64,000 nucleotides of DNA from Acidimicrobiia bacterium (GCA_022820505.1 JAJEFK010000036.1:1-64000); one strand, 5' to 3'; shown: positions 43,724 through 52,418, counted from the first letter of the stretch. Notes: generated by a model from the sequence alone, not told the origin. A program made the numbers and translations.

Positions 43724-45687
43724 GCGTCGTTCCCGCCGGAATTCGGATCCATGTCACCGCCTGCCACCGCAAAGTTCGCATCGACGGTGAGTTCAACCGT
43801 CCAATCGGGTTCGTAGAGTTCGCAGGTGTAGTCAAACGCCACGTCTTGACCCGCAACGAGCCGTCCCGTAAAGGCATGAGGTTTGTGAGGCAGTGCACTG
43901 AAGCCTTCAGGCGCGCCGATATCGATGTCCAACCAATCAGACCGGCGGTCCTCGGCGACGAAGCCACACCGGATCACCACCTCAACCTCGTCTCGTGAGT
44001 CAGTCGTCGGGTCATGATGCTCGCTGAAGCCGATCCTCGCCGTACCGCTCAGTTCAAGTCGGCCATCCGGGGCTTGCACAAGCTGTTCGCCTGGCTGGAT
44101 CGTGAAGGGTCGCGGGCCGGATGGAGGCGGTGCCGGCCAGCCCCCGCCCGATCCTCGCCACAGTGAACGCATGAGCCGGTCCCATTCGGGAAGCCGCAGT
44201 TGTTCTGGAGGAGGAGGCGGGGGAGTGAGACGACGGCTGAAGTCGCCTACATAGTTCTTGATCCGATCGCGAACAAACCTGGCGACTGCAGAGTGCTCGG
44301 GTCGAACGTCGGCGCTGTCGCTGTTGACCTCCCACGCGTCGTGCAACTTCGGCTCGGTCTGCCGCAAGGCTTCGTTGACGGCATCATGCGCAACAAAAAC
44401 GCCGCGGATGTGCGGCGATTTCTCTCGTGCCTTGAAGTACTCCACGACCATGCACGGAGAGCGCACCAGAGCGACGAGGCTGCGATGCGAGATCTCGTCG
44501 TCAACGGCGTCATCTGACTCAACCGAATTCGGCTGCGACCAACCCGGCAACTGTGCGACCAAACCGAGATCTCCAACTTTGTCGTACGCAGCGTGAGGCC
44601 CAATTCGGTGCTTCCGGACCTGCTCACGCTTGGCGTCTTGTGGGGTTGTCGCGACTTGGTAGGCATCGATAAATGGACGCAGGTCGGGATTCGATTTTGG
44701 TCGAGGCGCGAGTCCCGCATCCCCACCTCGCTGCGGCGGCGCGGTTTCGTCGATGATGCTCACTTCGAACTGAAGATCACCGCCCTCTTCCAGAGCGGGC
44801 CACCAGAATCGTTCGACGGCGCGCTTGAGATCACGCGGGTCCACTGTCGGGCAGACCAGCAGCATCGTGGTGCCGAGCTGACCGGGCTGATTCGGCGAGC
44901 GCAGCTCTAGACCCAGACTGGTCGCCAAGGTGTCAGCTTCTCCATCGATCGCTGGCACGATTTCATCCGCGCTGTCGCCAGCACCGAAGTGCGCCCATCC
45001 TTGATACTGCTGACCGTCGAATTCGTGCGGTCCCCAATAGGTCATACCGAGCAAGCGCCGCGTGACATCACCGTCTTCGGCCAAGCCGTCGAAACAGGAG
45101 TACGCAATCACCGTTCTGGTAGCCGATGCGCGTATAAGGCCGGCCTTGCCGTAACCGAATGATCCACCCCGGCCGCCGACAGCAGGTGTGTAGCCGCTGC
45201 TGCACATCGCCAGCCACAGTTTCGACTGTGGTGTACCCCAACAGCCGCCCATGCCTCCGCCGGCCGATTCGTACACCTCCAGCAGCCGCAAATCCTCGCC
45301 ATCGGCTAGGTCGGTGAAGCAGTCGCGCTCGGCTAGGCCGATCTGGCGTAGATCGTCGACCGCTGCCGATCGCGCTGCGAGTTCTTCCAAACCGAGGCGA
45401 TCGATCAGCAAGTCGGCGCTAGCCCCTCCGACATCGAAAAACCGGAAGCAGATCTCGAATGGCAGCCGATCTGCAGGCGCCTGCGACTCGCGTCGTTCCC
45501 TCGCCGCGTCCCAAGCGTTCTGGATCGCCTCACGGGCAAGCAGGGCCGCATCGGCAGGGATGGGGTCGGCGGCGAAGAAGCCGGGTGCCTTGACTTCTTC
45601 GTTGCGGAAAACCTTCGACTGGTCACCTCCGGCACCAAACGTCACGGCATTGACTTGGGGCCAGTGCCATTTGGTTCGGCGCGTCAC
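43720..45687 (-). CDS. GHKL-fold ATPase heading a putative restriction/defence operon
   Basis: A 655-residue protein from GTG 45687. The Bergerat ATP-binding fold is indicated by the N box REAIQNAWDAA (Glu53, Asn57, Asp60), a glycine-rich G1-like segment VYESAGGGMGG (about 138-148), the lid/G2 motif GGRGGSFGYGKAGL (171-184) and a later GTTMLL. This is as in MutL/Hsp90/MORC-type ATPases, without kinase features. A long middle region follows. Then come a proline-rich linker (PPPPPPEQ) and a beta-rich C-terminal domain (TARIGFSEHH, EVEVVIRCGFVAED, CELYEPDWTVELTVDANFAV). It overlaps the next gene by ATGA. It probably uses ATP-driven conformational change to control the system's effector. Confidence 0.85.
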   Translation of the reverse strand: MTRRTKWHWPQVNAVTFGAGGDQSKVFRNEEVKAPGFFAADPIPADAALLAREAIQNAWDAARERRESQAPADRLPFEICFRFFDVGGASADLLIDRLGLEELAARSAAVDDLRQIGLAERDCFTDLADGEDLRLLEVYESAGGGMGGCWGTPQSKLWLAMCSSGYTPAVGGRGGSFGYGKAGLIRASATRTVIAYSCFDGLAEDGDVTRRLLGMTYWGPHEFDGQQYQGWAHFGAGDSADEIVPAIDGEADTLATSLGLELRSPNQPGQLGTTMLLVCPTVDPRDLKRAVERFWWPALEEGGDLQFEVSIIDETAPPQRGGDAGLAPRPKSNPDLRPFIDAYQVATTPQDAKREQVRKHRIGPHAAYDKVGDLGLVAQLPGWSQPNSVESDDAVDDEISHRSLVALVRSPCMVVEYFKAREKSPHIRGVFVAHDAVNEALRQTEPKLHDAWEVNSDSADVRPEHSAVARFVRDRIKNYVGDFSRRLTPPPPPPEQLRLPEWDRLMRSLWRGSGGGWPAPPPSGPRPFTIQPGEQLVQAPDGRLELSGTARIGFSEHHDPTTDSRDEVEVVIRCGFVAEDRRSDWLDIDIGAPEGFSALPHKPHAFTGRLVAGQDVAFDYTCELYEPDWTVELTVDANFAVAGGDMDPNSGGNDA

Positions 45688-45747
45688 GGTGAGGCAGCTA
45701 GATCGACGAGCGCGGCCAAAGACCAGTATTCGCCAGCGAAACGACGA

Positions 45748-46677
45748 TCAGTCAGTGATGGCGTCGAGGGTTTCCTCGCTGGGAGCGAAGTAGAACGAGC
45801 CAGAGGCCGGGTTCGAGAAGTCGGTGATGGCGTCGCGCACGCCATTGGCATCGTCAAGGCCGTACATCCGGCGCAGGCGGCGCCGCAGCGGTGCCTGGTC
45901 CTTGCAGAACGCCATGAAGTACAGCCCCACGGTGCCGTCGTGGAATGCGTACGGCGTGGAGCGGCGGGCGATCTCGTTGATCTTGTCGCTGCCCTCGTTG
46001 CCGTGGTTGCCATCCGCGCGCAGCTCCACATGGCTCAGGTGGCTGTAGGGCTCCTGACTGTCGGTCTTGTCGGTCTCGGGGAACTTCTTGCGCCCGAAGT
46101 TCTTTTCCTGCTGCTCATCGGAGAGCGCGTTCCAGCCGTCGAGGTCGTGCACCCAGCGCTGGGCGATGATGTGGCTGCCGCCTGCGCCCGCGTCGCCGTC
46201 GGGCACGATGGCCACGGCCGGCTGGTCCTCGTCGGCGGGGTTGCCGGTGCCGTCCTTGAAGCCGGTCATGTCGAGCGAGTCGCCGTAGATGAACGTGGGC
46301 GTCTCACGAGCGACGGCCATGTGGCCCGCCAGGGCGGTACGGGCGTCGTACTGCGCCTTCCACACCTTGTCCTTGTCGTCGTGGTTCAGCCACAGCAACA
46401 GCTCTTCCTGTGTGCCCTTGGCTTCGCGCCCGGAGCCGTCCTCGGACTGGACGGTCACGTAGGCCTGGAAGTCGTCGGGCACGTCATCGGTCAGCTCCGG
46501 CAGCAGGCCCGGTCCGAAGCCGAGCGTCAGGTTGATGCCCTGCGCGTCGCACGCAGCCCGCAGGTCGGCAAGGACGGACGTGACCACACCGAGATCCGCG
46601 CCCTCGACGCGGCTCAGGTGGACGTACCACTGGTTGGTGCCCATCTCGTTGAAGATGGCCTTCTGCGGCGTTGGCAT
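45748..46677 (-). CDS. DyP-type heme peroxidase
   Basis: A 309-residue dye-decolourising peroxidase. ATG at 46677 is preceded by AAGGAG at ideal spacing; the frame upstream is not coding. Family signatures: GXXDG in MTGFKDGTGNP (distal Asp), YSHLSHVELR with the proximal His, ARRSTPYAFHDG with the distal Arg, and the C-terminal SGSFYFAPSEETLD. It has no Tat or Sec signal, so it is cytoplasmic. It reduces H2O2 while oxidising an unknown donor. It is divergent from the AhpD-like selenoprotein at 46891, which suggests a shared peroxide-defence role. Confidence 0.93.
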   Translation of the reverse strand: MPTPQKAIFNEMGTNQWYVHLSRVEGADLGVVTSVLADLRAACDAQGINLTLGFGPGLLPELTDDVPDDFQAYVTVQSEDGSGREAKGTQEELLLWLNHDDKDKVWKAQYDARTALAGHMAVARETPTFIYGDSLDMTGFKDGTGNPADEDQPAVAIVPDGDAGAGGSHIIAQRWVHDLDGWNALSDEQQEKNFGRKKFPETDKTDSQEPYSHLSHVELRADGNHGNEGSDKINEIARRSTPYAFHDGTVGLYFMAFCKDQAPLRRRLRRMYGLDDANGVRDAITDFSNPASGSFYFAPSEETLDAITD

Positions 46678-46890
46678 CTGTGCTCCTTGAGGGGTTCGAT
46701 GGTGCAAGCGAGAGCGACCCCGCCGCGCAGCCCGAGCGGCGACACGGCGAGATTGCGGGGCTGATCGTAGGCCAACCGGAACGGCGCGCGCACCGCCGGT
46801 TCCCGCTCTTCGAACGGGCCGCTGTGTGGCTGTTCCGCGTGTGCCAGCATGTGGCCACCGACACTGTCCCCGGCCAGCGGAGATCCGGCT

Positions 46891-48006
46891 ATGAGCATCG
46901 CAGCGCCACAGCGCACGTATGACACTGAGTTGCCTATTCGGGATGATCTGGGAGCTGCGCATGGCGAGATCGCGGCCCGCTGGTCTAGGCCCGGCACCTG
47001 GTGGACCGGCGAGCAGCGTGCCGAGATCGTGCGGCAGGTGCGCGCCGCCCGGGACCATCGCGCCGACGATGGCAGCGTGCTGCCGCCGTGGGTGCAGCCC
47101 AGCAGCATCGAGGGCCTCGTCGATGCTGACGGCCCGCTGCGGGCCGCTGCAGTCGATGCGGTCTGGCGCATCACCAACCACCCGGGAACGCTGACTGCAG
47201 ACTGGTACCAGTCGATCATCGATCGTGGCGTTGACCCGCTGGCCTACGTGGAGCTGGTGGGGTTGGTGGCGCAGTCCAATTGCGTTGATCGCTTCGCCGA
47301 CGCGCTGGAGCTGCCGCGCATCGAACTGGACGAGCCCGCCGACGGTCCGCCGAGGCGGGAGGGCGCTCCCGCGGCCGTGAAGTACCACTGGGTGCCCACT
47401 GCCGACATCAAGATGCCCAACGTCATCAAGGCGCTCAGCGCCGTCCCGGCAGAGAACGAGGCACTGTTCATCCTCTCCGACGCCCAGTACGTGCCCATGG
47501 AGCGTGTGCGCGGCGATGTGGTGTCCGACCGCAACTCGCTCACCCGGCCCCAGATCGAGGTGCTTGCGGCGCGGACATCGAAGCTCAACGAGTGCTTCTA
47601 CTGAACGTCCGCACATGCGTTGCTGCTCGGTCTGAGCGGCCAGAACAAGGACATGGATGTCAGCTACGAAGCCGTCAACGGCTCCGGCGATGGCGACGGC
47701 GGTGTGCCCCACGGCGCGCTGCTGGCGCGCTTGGCCGAGGCGATGTGGGAAGGAGACCGCGAAGCCACGGCTGCGGCGCGAGCCGCGGTGGTCGACGCCG
47801 CGGGCGCCGACGTGATGGTCGATGCCGTGGCGGTCAGCGCCAACTTCCACATGATGACCCGGGTCGCCGACGGCACCGGCACGCCGCTGGATCCGGGCAC
47901 CTACGACATGTCGGCGCCGGTACGCGAGGCCTGCGACCTCAACGGCTTCGTGTCACGCCGCGATCCCCAGGGCGACCGCCAGACCGCCCAGGGAGCGTCG
48001 AGCTGA
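46891..48006 (+). CDS. AhpD-like (alkylhydroperoxidase-related) selenoprotein with CxxU active site
   Basis: 371 residues if TGA at 47602-47604 is read as selenocysteine. ATG 46891 has GCGGAGA upstream. The N-terminal half has a CMD/AhpD-type helical region (AAAVDAVWRITNHPGTLTADWYQ, GVDPLAYVELVGLVAQSNCVDRF). The second half has LAARTSKLNECFY-[TGA]-TSAHALLLGLSGQN. The TGA takes the place of the second Cys of the AhpD motif C-x-x-C-x-x-x-H, with Cys235, U238 and His242. The frame stays open for 134 further codons with coherent protein sequence. A hairpin with a GGTCT loop starts 17 bases after the TGA, as in bacterial SECIS elements. Selenoproteins of this family are known. The likely role is thiol/selenol-based peroxide reduction. 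Conventional annotation would split it at 47604 and 47620. Confidence 0.88.
47622..47640 (+). promoter_or_regulatory. Bacterial SECIS-type hairpin
   Basis: GCTGCTC (47622-47628), loop GGTCT (47629-47633) and GAGCGGC (47634-47640) form seven pairs with one G·U. The loop begins 25 bases after the TGA at 47604 and carries the conserved G-G-U, as in the E. coli fdhF element bound by SelB. Confidence 0.8.
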
Positions 48007-48027
48007 CCGCCCGGCGCCGTCTCGATC

Positions 48028-49827
48028 TCAGGATCTGAAGCGCTTGGTGGGCAGGTGCGGGCCGATGTAGCCCACATGCACCTTGCCGGTGTTGCGGCCG
48101 GTGTCGTCGTGAAAATAGAGCCGCGGCGCCAGCCCGCCGTTGGAGAGCTTGAGATGCGCCTCCATGACGATGTGGCCCGCGTCGCTGACTCGCGCCGACA
48201 CCGGCATCTCCCGCAGGTGCCGCAGTTCGGATCTCCTCATCACCTCTTCGGACTCGCGCATCGCCAGCTTCTTCGAATTCGCGAACCACTTGCGCGGGTG
48301 CTTGCTCGACTTGCACCAGTCCCGGAAGTCGCCGAACTCGGCGCCTGAGTGGGCGTAGGCCTCCAACGCGAGCAACCCGTCGAACACGCTGCGGGCCCAT
48401 GACCGCGCCTCGATCGAGTTGTCGAGCTCCGCGACGTGCTGGTCGACCTCGGGCGGGATCTCGACCCGCACGAGGTTGGCTCGCGCCAGCTGGAGCGCAT
48501 GGCTCACCGAGGTCACCGGCGGATACTTCCTGCCCGCGGCATCCGTCACCATCGGGGTGCCGGCCTCGCCGACCCGGACCAGCATCTCCACCATCTGGTC
48601 CTCCTTGTCGATGAGCTTCTCCTGGAGTTCCTCGGTGCGGAGCTGCGCCAGCTCAAGCTCGTCCTGCATGTCGAGCACCTGCTGCGACATCTCGTCACGC
48701 TGATCCCGGGCTGCCTGTCGCTGCTCGCGCGTCTCGAACAACGCTTCCCACAGATCGTCGCGCTCAGATTCGAGCGCCTCGATGCGTTCGTGCAAGCCAG
48801 TGCCCGAGGCAAGCTCGGGTGCCCTGCGCTGGCTGCCGAGTTCGGCTTGGGATTGGCTGAAAAGCGTCGGCGGCTCGCGTTCGACCATGGCCAGGCTCAA
48901 GAGCTGGCTCGCCCAGCGGCCAGCTTGATGCGGGTCCGAACGCACCACTTCCTTGGCGAGCGTGCGGTGCCGGTGCGGCTCGTGCTCACCGGGCAGGTAG
49001 AGCCGGGCCTCGCCGGGCTCGAGGTCCATCTCGCCGCCGATCAGGCGCTGGAACGGTGTCAGCGTTTCCAGCGGCATGACAAAGACGCGAGCCAAGCCGG
49101 CGACCTGCGACGCCGCGCTCTGCGCTCGCCGGGTCATGTCGCCCAGTGCCGTGCTCGGGTTGATGGGATCCCACGCCAGCACGAGGTACGGCACCGGTCG
49201 ATCGGGCGACAGGACCGCATTGCGGATGGCCTTGGCGTGCTCGGCATCGCGGACAGGAACCGGCGAGGTGGTGAGCGGTTCGCGGCCGAGGTGCGGCCGC
49301 CCGCCCCGGCGGTGGGCGGTGTCAAGCAGGTCGGACACCAGCGACTCCGCTCCCGTCGAGCGGAGCTGGGCCCAGCGCGACTGCCCGGAGTCGGTACCGG
49401 GCGCAGCGGGGATTCCCGGGTCGGCCGTACCGAGGCTTCCTGGCATAGCAGCGATATGAGCCGCCTCGACGTCCACCCAGACCCAGGCTTCGCCATCGCC
49501 GCTGAGCACCCGGATCCTGACCACCGACCGGCCCAGTGGGGCGTGCTGTGTGAGCTCCAATGTCGTCGTCGTGACGCCGCCGTTCGTCCTGGTTGCCCGC
49601 GTCAGGTCGACGCGGCCGCCGTTCTCCCGCGCGATATGGCCGTCGCCGCCGCCGTCGCCCTCGACGTCGGCCACGTCGAGATGCGGATGCTGCGTCTGAG
49701 CCCACGCTCGAAAGCTGCGGGCCACGTGCTTGTGCAGCCCGGCGCCCTCGTCCTCCCACATGACGCGGTAGATGACCTCAAGGGCAGCGAGATCATCGTC
49801 GGTCAGGTCGTGATCGTCCTCAAGCAC
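48028..49827 (-). CDS. Coiled-coil protein of unknown function
   Basis: A 599-residue protein from GTG 49827, with GGGGGAA upstream. The N-terminal about 330 residues look globular (LVSDLLDTAHRRGGRPHLGREPL, VPYLVLAWDPINP). A long acidic/basic heptad region follows at about 345-415 (HERIEALESERDDLWEALFETREQRQAARDQRDEMSQQ), a clear coiled coil. The C-terminal domain contains FRDWCKSSKHPRKWFANSKKLAMRESE and ends with RLYFHDDTGRNTGKVHVGYIGPHLPT. I believe this VGYIG-HLP ending recurs in uncharacterised actinobacterial proteins, but the family has no function that I know. It is convergent with the selenoprotein and downstream of the PEBP gene. Confidence 0.75.
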   Translation of the reverse strand: MLEDDHDLTDDDLAALEVIYRVMWEDEGAGLHKHVARSFRAWAQTQHPHLDVADVEGDGGGDGHIARENGGRVDLTRATRTNGGVTTTTLELTQHAPLGRSVVRIRVLSGDGEAWVWVDVEAAHIAAMPGSLGTADPGIPAAPGTDSGQSRWAQLRSTGAESLVSDLLDTAHRRGGRPHLGREPLTTSPVPVRDAEHAKAIRNAVLSPDRPVPYLVLAWDPINPSTALGDMTRRAQSAASQVAGLARVFVMPLETLTPFQRLIGGEMDLEPGEARLYLPGEHEPHRHRTLAKEVVRSDPHQAGRWASQLLSLAMVEREPPTLFSQSQAELGSQRRAPELASGTGLHERIEALESERDDLWEALFETREQRQAARDQRDEMSQQVLDMQDELELAQLRTEELQEKLIDKEDQMVEMLVRVGEAGTPMVTDAAGRKYPPVTSVSHALQLARANLVRVEIPPEVDQHVAELDNSIEARSWARSVFDGLLALEAYAHSGAEFGDFRDWCKSSKHPRKWFANSKKLAMRESEEVMRRSELRHLREMPVSARVSDAGHIVMEAHLKLSNGGLAPRLYFHDDTGRNTGKVHVGYIGPHLPTKRFRS

Positions 49828-49894
49828 GGTTCCCCCACGTCGTCATTCCAAACGAGGCGGCGCATCGCAACGCCATTCGCTGGAGCCGGTGGGA

Positions 49895-49921
49895 CCGGAA
49901 CGCCGCTGTGGGCGTTTCCGG
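49895..49921. terminator. Hairpin between the PEBP gene and the coiled-coil gene
   Basis: CCGGAACGCC (49895-49904) pairs with GGCGTTTCCGG (49911-49921), leaving one bulged base. On the minus strand it follows the PEBP stop by ten bases, so it may end or attenuate that transcript. There is no U-tract. Confidence 0.4.
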
Positions 49922-49930
49922 CCGCCATGG

Positions 49931-50467
49931 CTAGCTCTGTTCGTAGATCGGCGTGAGGAGGGCGCGGCCCAGCGTGGTGCCGAACATGTTGAAGCCGCAG
50001 ATTGCCGGCGAGACGTTCTCGTCGATCGGCAGCGAGGCAACGCTCAGCGCGTGCACGGCGAACATGTAGCGGTGCGGGCCGTGACCGGCCGGCGGCGCAG
50101 AGCCCAAGTAGCCGGACAGTCCCGCATCATTGCGAAGCTGCTTGGCACCGTCGGGCAGCCCGCTGCCTTCGGCATCGCCGACCCCTGATGCGAGCTCGGT
50201 GCACGACGCGGGAATGTCGAACACGACCCAATGCCAGAAGCCGCTGCCGGTGGGCGCGTCGGGGTCGAAGCACGTGACGGCGTAGCTCTGCGTGCCCTCG
50301 GGCGCGCCGGACCACGCCAAGTGAGGCGATCGGTCTTCGCCTCCGGCGCCGAAGATGCCCGAGACCTGCGGCATCGGGAGCATCTGCCCGTCGGCGACGT
50401 CGTCGCTTCGCACCTCGAACGACGCAACTGCAGGAAGGAAGTCATAGGGGCTGGGAGGTTGTGGCAT
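49931..50467 (-). CDS. YbhB/YbcL-type phosphatidylethanolamine-binding (PEBP) family protein
   Basis: A 178-residue PEBP from ATG 50467 (AAAGG upstream). The anion-binding site motifs are present: CFDPDAPTGSGFWHWVVFDIP (DPDAP and HW) and GHGPHRYMFAVHAL (GxHRY). FGAGGEDRSPHLAWSGAPEGTQSYAV is the conserved opening strand region. It has no signal peptide. Bacterial members are cytoplasmic with unknown ligand. It is divergent from the alpha-glucosidase locus. Confidence 0.92.
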   Translation of the reverse strand: MPQPPSPYDFLPAVASFEVRSDDVADGQMLPMPQVSGIFGAGGEDRSPHLAWSGAPEGTQSYAVTCFDPDAPTGSGFWHWVVFDIPASCTELASGVGDAEGSGLPDGAKQLRNDAGLSGYLGSAPPAGHGPHRYMFAVHALSVASLPIDENVSPAICGFNMFGTTLGRALLTPIYEQS

Positions 50468-50499
50468 GACGGGCGCCTTTCTGTTGGCTGACCGGACAG

Positions 50500-50529
50500 T
50501 TGACACTATTCGTTGCACTGCGCTAGACA
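50500..50529 (+). promoter_or_regulatory. Candidate sigma-70-type promoter
   Basis: TTGACA (50500-50505), 18-base spacer, TAGACA (50524-50529). It would start transcription near 50536, ahead of a structured stretch that ends in a strong hairpin. Confidence 0.5.
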
Positions 50530-50535
50530 AGCCGT

Positions 50536-50635
50536 GTGTTCACCGCTCGGGGTGTGAACTCCGAGCCGCACATCACACAACCCAAACTGACAGACCAAGG
50601 ACCGGCCCGCTTCGGCGGGTCGGTCTTTGGGTTGT
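50536..50635 (+). ncRNA. Candidate small structured RNA or leader
   Basis: Between the candidate promoter and a terminator-like hairpin there is about 100 bases without a coding frame but with several complementary segments. GCTCGG/CCGAGC pairs around 50551-50578. ACAACCCAAA near 50578 can pair with TTTGGGTTGT near 50626, competing with the final hairpin. It matches no RNA family I recognise. It could be a free small RNA or an attenuating leader for the alpha-glucosidase locus. Confidence 0.35.
50595..50630 (+). terminator. Strong UUCG-loop hairpin, terminator-like
   Basis: ACCGGCCCGC, TTCG loop, GCGGGTCGGT (50601-50624) form ten pairs, extended by CCAAGG/CTTTGG to 16 pairs. It is followed by a weak T-containing tail (TTGTAG). 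Confidence 0.6.
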
Positions 50636-50660
50636 AGGACGGGCTCGCTGCGGGTGGTGC

Positions 50661-50674
50661 CGCAAACGGTTACA
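50661..50674. promoter_or_regulatory. LacI-type operator before the alpha-glucosidase gene
   Basis: CGCAAACGGTTACA shares the GCAA-x-CG-x-TT core with TGCAAGCGCTTGCA at 53585 and CGCAAGCGATTACG at 62272. It lies 44 bases before the GTG start at 50718, whose operon includes a LacI-family regulator. Confidence 0.6.
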
Positions 50675-50717
50675 GACACGCGGCAGACTGACGGTCGATC
50701 AACGACCGGAGGTGGCC

Positions 50718-52418
50718 GTGACGCGCTGCAGCCCCGCATCAGCCACAGACAGCCTCCGGCGCTGGTGGGCCGATGCCGTCGGCTACCAGGTGTACGTGCG
50801 CTCCTTCGCCGATTCCGACAACGACGGGGTGGGCGACCTCGGCGGGGTGATCGCCAGGCTCGACTACCTGGCGCGCCTCGGCGTGGACTTCGTCTGGATC
50901 ACGCCCTTCTATCCCACGCCCGGCCATGACTGGGGCTACGACGTGGCCGACTACTGCGACGTCGACCCGCTCTTCGGCGACTTGGCCACGCTCGACCGGC
51001 TGGTGGCCGAAGCGCACGAGCGCGACATCCGCATCGTCACCGACCTGGTGCCGAATCACACGAGCAGCAGCCACCGCTGGTTCCAGGCGGCTCTGGGCAA
51101 CTCCGGCGCAGCCGACCGCGAGCGCTTTCGCGACTACTACATCTGGCGCGACCCGGCGCCCGACGGCGGCCCGCCGAACAACTGGGTCGGCTATTTCGGC
51201 GGCCCGGCGTGGACGCTGGAGCCGGAGTCCGGCCAGTACTACCTCCACCTGTTTCTGCCGTCGCAGCCCGATCTGAACTGGCGGAACCCGGCCGTCGCCG
51301 GCGAGTGGGACGACATCCTGCGGTTCTGGCTGGACCGGGGCGTGGCTGGCTTCCGGGTCGACGTGGCCGGCGGTTTGGTCAAGGACGCCGGGCTGCGCTC
51401 GAATCCTCAACTCCTGCCGATCCCGCCCCGGGCGTCGCGCTGGGAGCAGTGGGACTGCTTCGAGCATCTCTATGACGTCTTCCAGCCCGAGAGCCAGGAC
51501 GTGTTCCGTCGCTGGCGGAAGATCTGCGACGAATACGGAGCGTTCCTGCACGGCGAGACGTACCACCTCGACCCGCGGGGCATGGACGATCTGTTGCCGC
51601 CCGACGGCATGCACGGCGGCTACTGGTTCGCGCCGATGCACATCGAGTGGGAGCCCGCCGCGATCCGCAGAACGCTCCGCGGCCCGTCGAGCGCGTTGGC
51701 CGGCCGGCTGCTGTGGGCGATGAGCAGCCACGACATGCCACGGGCGCCCACCCGCTTCGCCCCCAGCAGCGACGCCCGCGCCCACGACGACGGCTGGGGT
51801 GCAGCGCGCACCCTGGCCTTCAACGTGCTCGCTGCCTTCCTGCCCGGCACCCTGGTGCTCTACCAAGGCGAGGAACTCGGTCTGGCCGACGGCGAGGTGG
51901 CGGCCGAGGACAAGCTTGATCCCGTCGGTCCCGACGACGACGTGAGCGCTGGGCGGGACGGCTGCCGCACGCCCATGCCGTGGGGCGACGGCCCGCACAA
52001 CGGCTTCTCAGCGGCCGAGCCGTGGCTGCGCTCGGCTGTGCGTCCTGCGGGCGAGACCGCTGCGGCGCAGTCACAGGACGAACGGTCGTGGCTGGGGGCG
52101 TACCGGGCACTGCTGGACGTGCAGCAGCAAGCGCGGCCAGCACTCTCGAACGGGTACGCCGGCGGCAACGGAGCCGTGGCATGGACAGACAGCGGCAGCG
52201 GGCCGATCATCTCCTACCGGCGGGGCCGCCTGGCGGTGGCGGCCAACGTCGGCGACACGGCATGCGAGGTGCCACTCGAGGACGGTGCCACGCCGCTTTT
52301 CGACTCGGCGACCGCATGCCGTCATCCGGGCGCGGACCCGTCAGGCGCTTCGGCGCAGGACGCGCCCGACGGAGTTCACCTGTTGCCCCCCGCGAGCGCA
52401 GCCGTATGGCGGATCTAG
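50718..52418 (+). CDS. GH13 alpha-glucosidase / oligo-1,6-glucosidase family
   Basis: A 566-residue enzyme. GTG 50718 is chosen because GGAGGTGG lies just before it. GH13 features: YQVYVRSFADSDNDGVGDLGGV, the conserved DLVPNHTSSSH, nucleophile Asp215 (GFRVDVAGG), acid/base Glu280 (FLHGETYHLD) and the transition-state Asp339 (MSSHDMPR). The DGVGDLGG calcium-binding or loop element is typical of oligo-1,6-glucosidase and alpha-glucosidase subfamilies. It lacks a signal peptide, so it hydrolyses imported alpha-glucosides in the cytoplasm. It overlaps the LacI-type regulator gene by 13 bases. Confidence 0.93.
   Translation: MTRCSPASATDSLRRWWADAVGYQVYVRSFADSDNDGVGDLGGVIARLDYLARLGVDFVWITPFYPTPGHDWGYDVADYCDVDPLFGDLATLDRLVAEAHERDIRIVTDLVPNHTSSSHRWFQAALGNSGAADRERFRDYYIWRDPAPDGGPPNNWVGYFGGPAWTLEPESGQYYLHLFLPSQPDLNWRNPAVAGEWDDILRFWLDRGVAGFRVDVAGGLVKDAGLRSNPQLLPIPPRASRWEQWDCFEHLYDVFQPESQDVFRRWRKICDEYGAFLHGETYHLDPRGMDDLLPPDGMHGGYWFAPMHIEWEPAAIRRTLRGPSSALAGRLLWAMSSHDMPRAPTRFAPSSDARAHDDGWGAARTLAFNVLAAFLPGTLVLYQGEELGLADGEVAAEDKLDPVGPDDDVSAGRDGCRTPMPWGDGPHNGFSAAEPWLRSAVRPAGETAAAQSQDERSWLGAYRALLDVQQQARPALSNGYAGGNGAVAWTDSGSGPIISYRRGRLAVAANVGDTACEVPLEDGATPLFDSATACRHPGADPSGASAQDAPDGVHLLPPASAAVWRI

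Noticed and set aside
46891..47604. Reading the AhpD-like gene as a pseudogene split by a premature stop
   Set aside because: The stop is TGA, falls exactly on the active-site Cys position, and is followed by an SECIS-type hairpin and an undamaged frame; selenocysteine explains all of this better.
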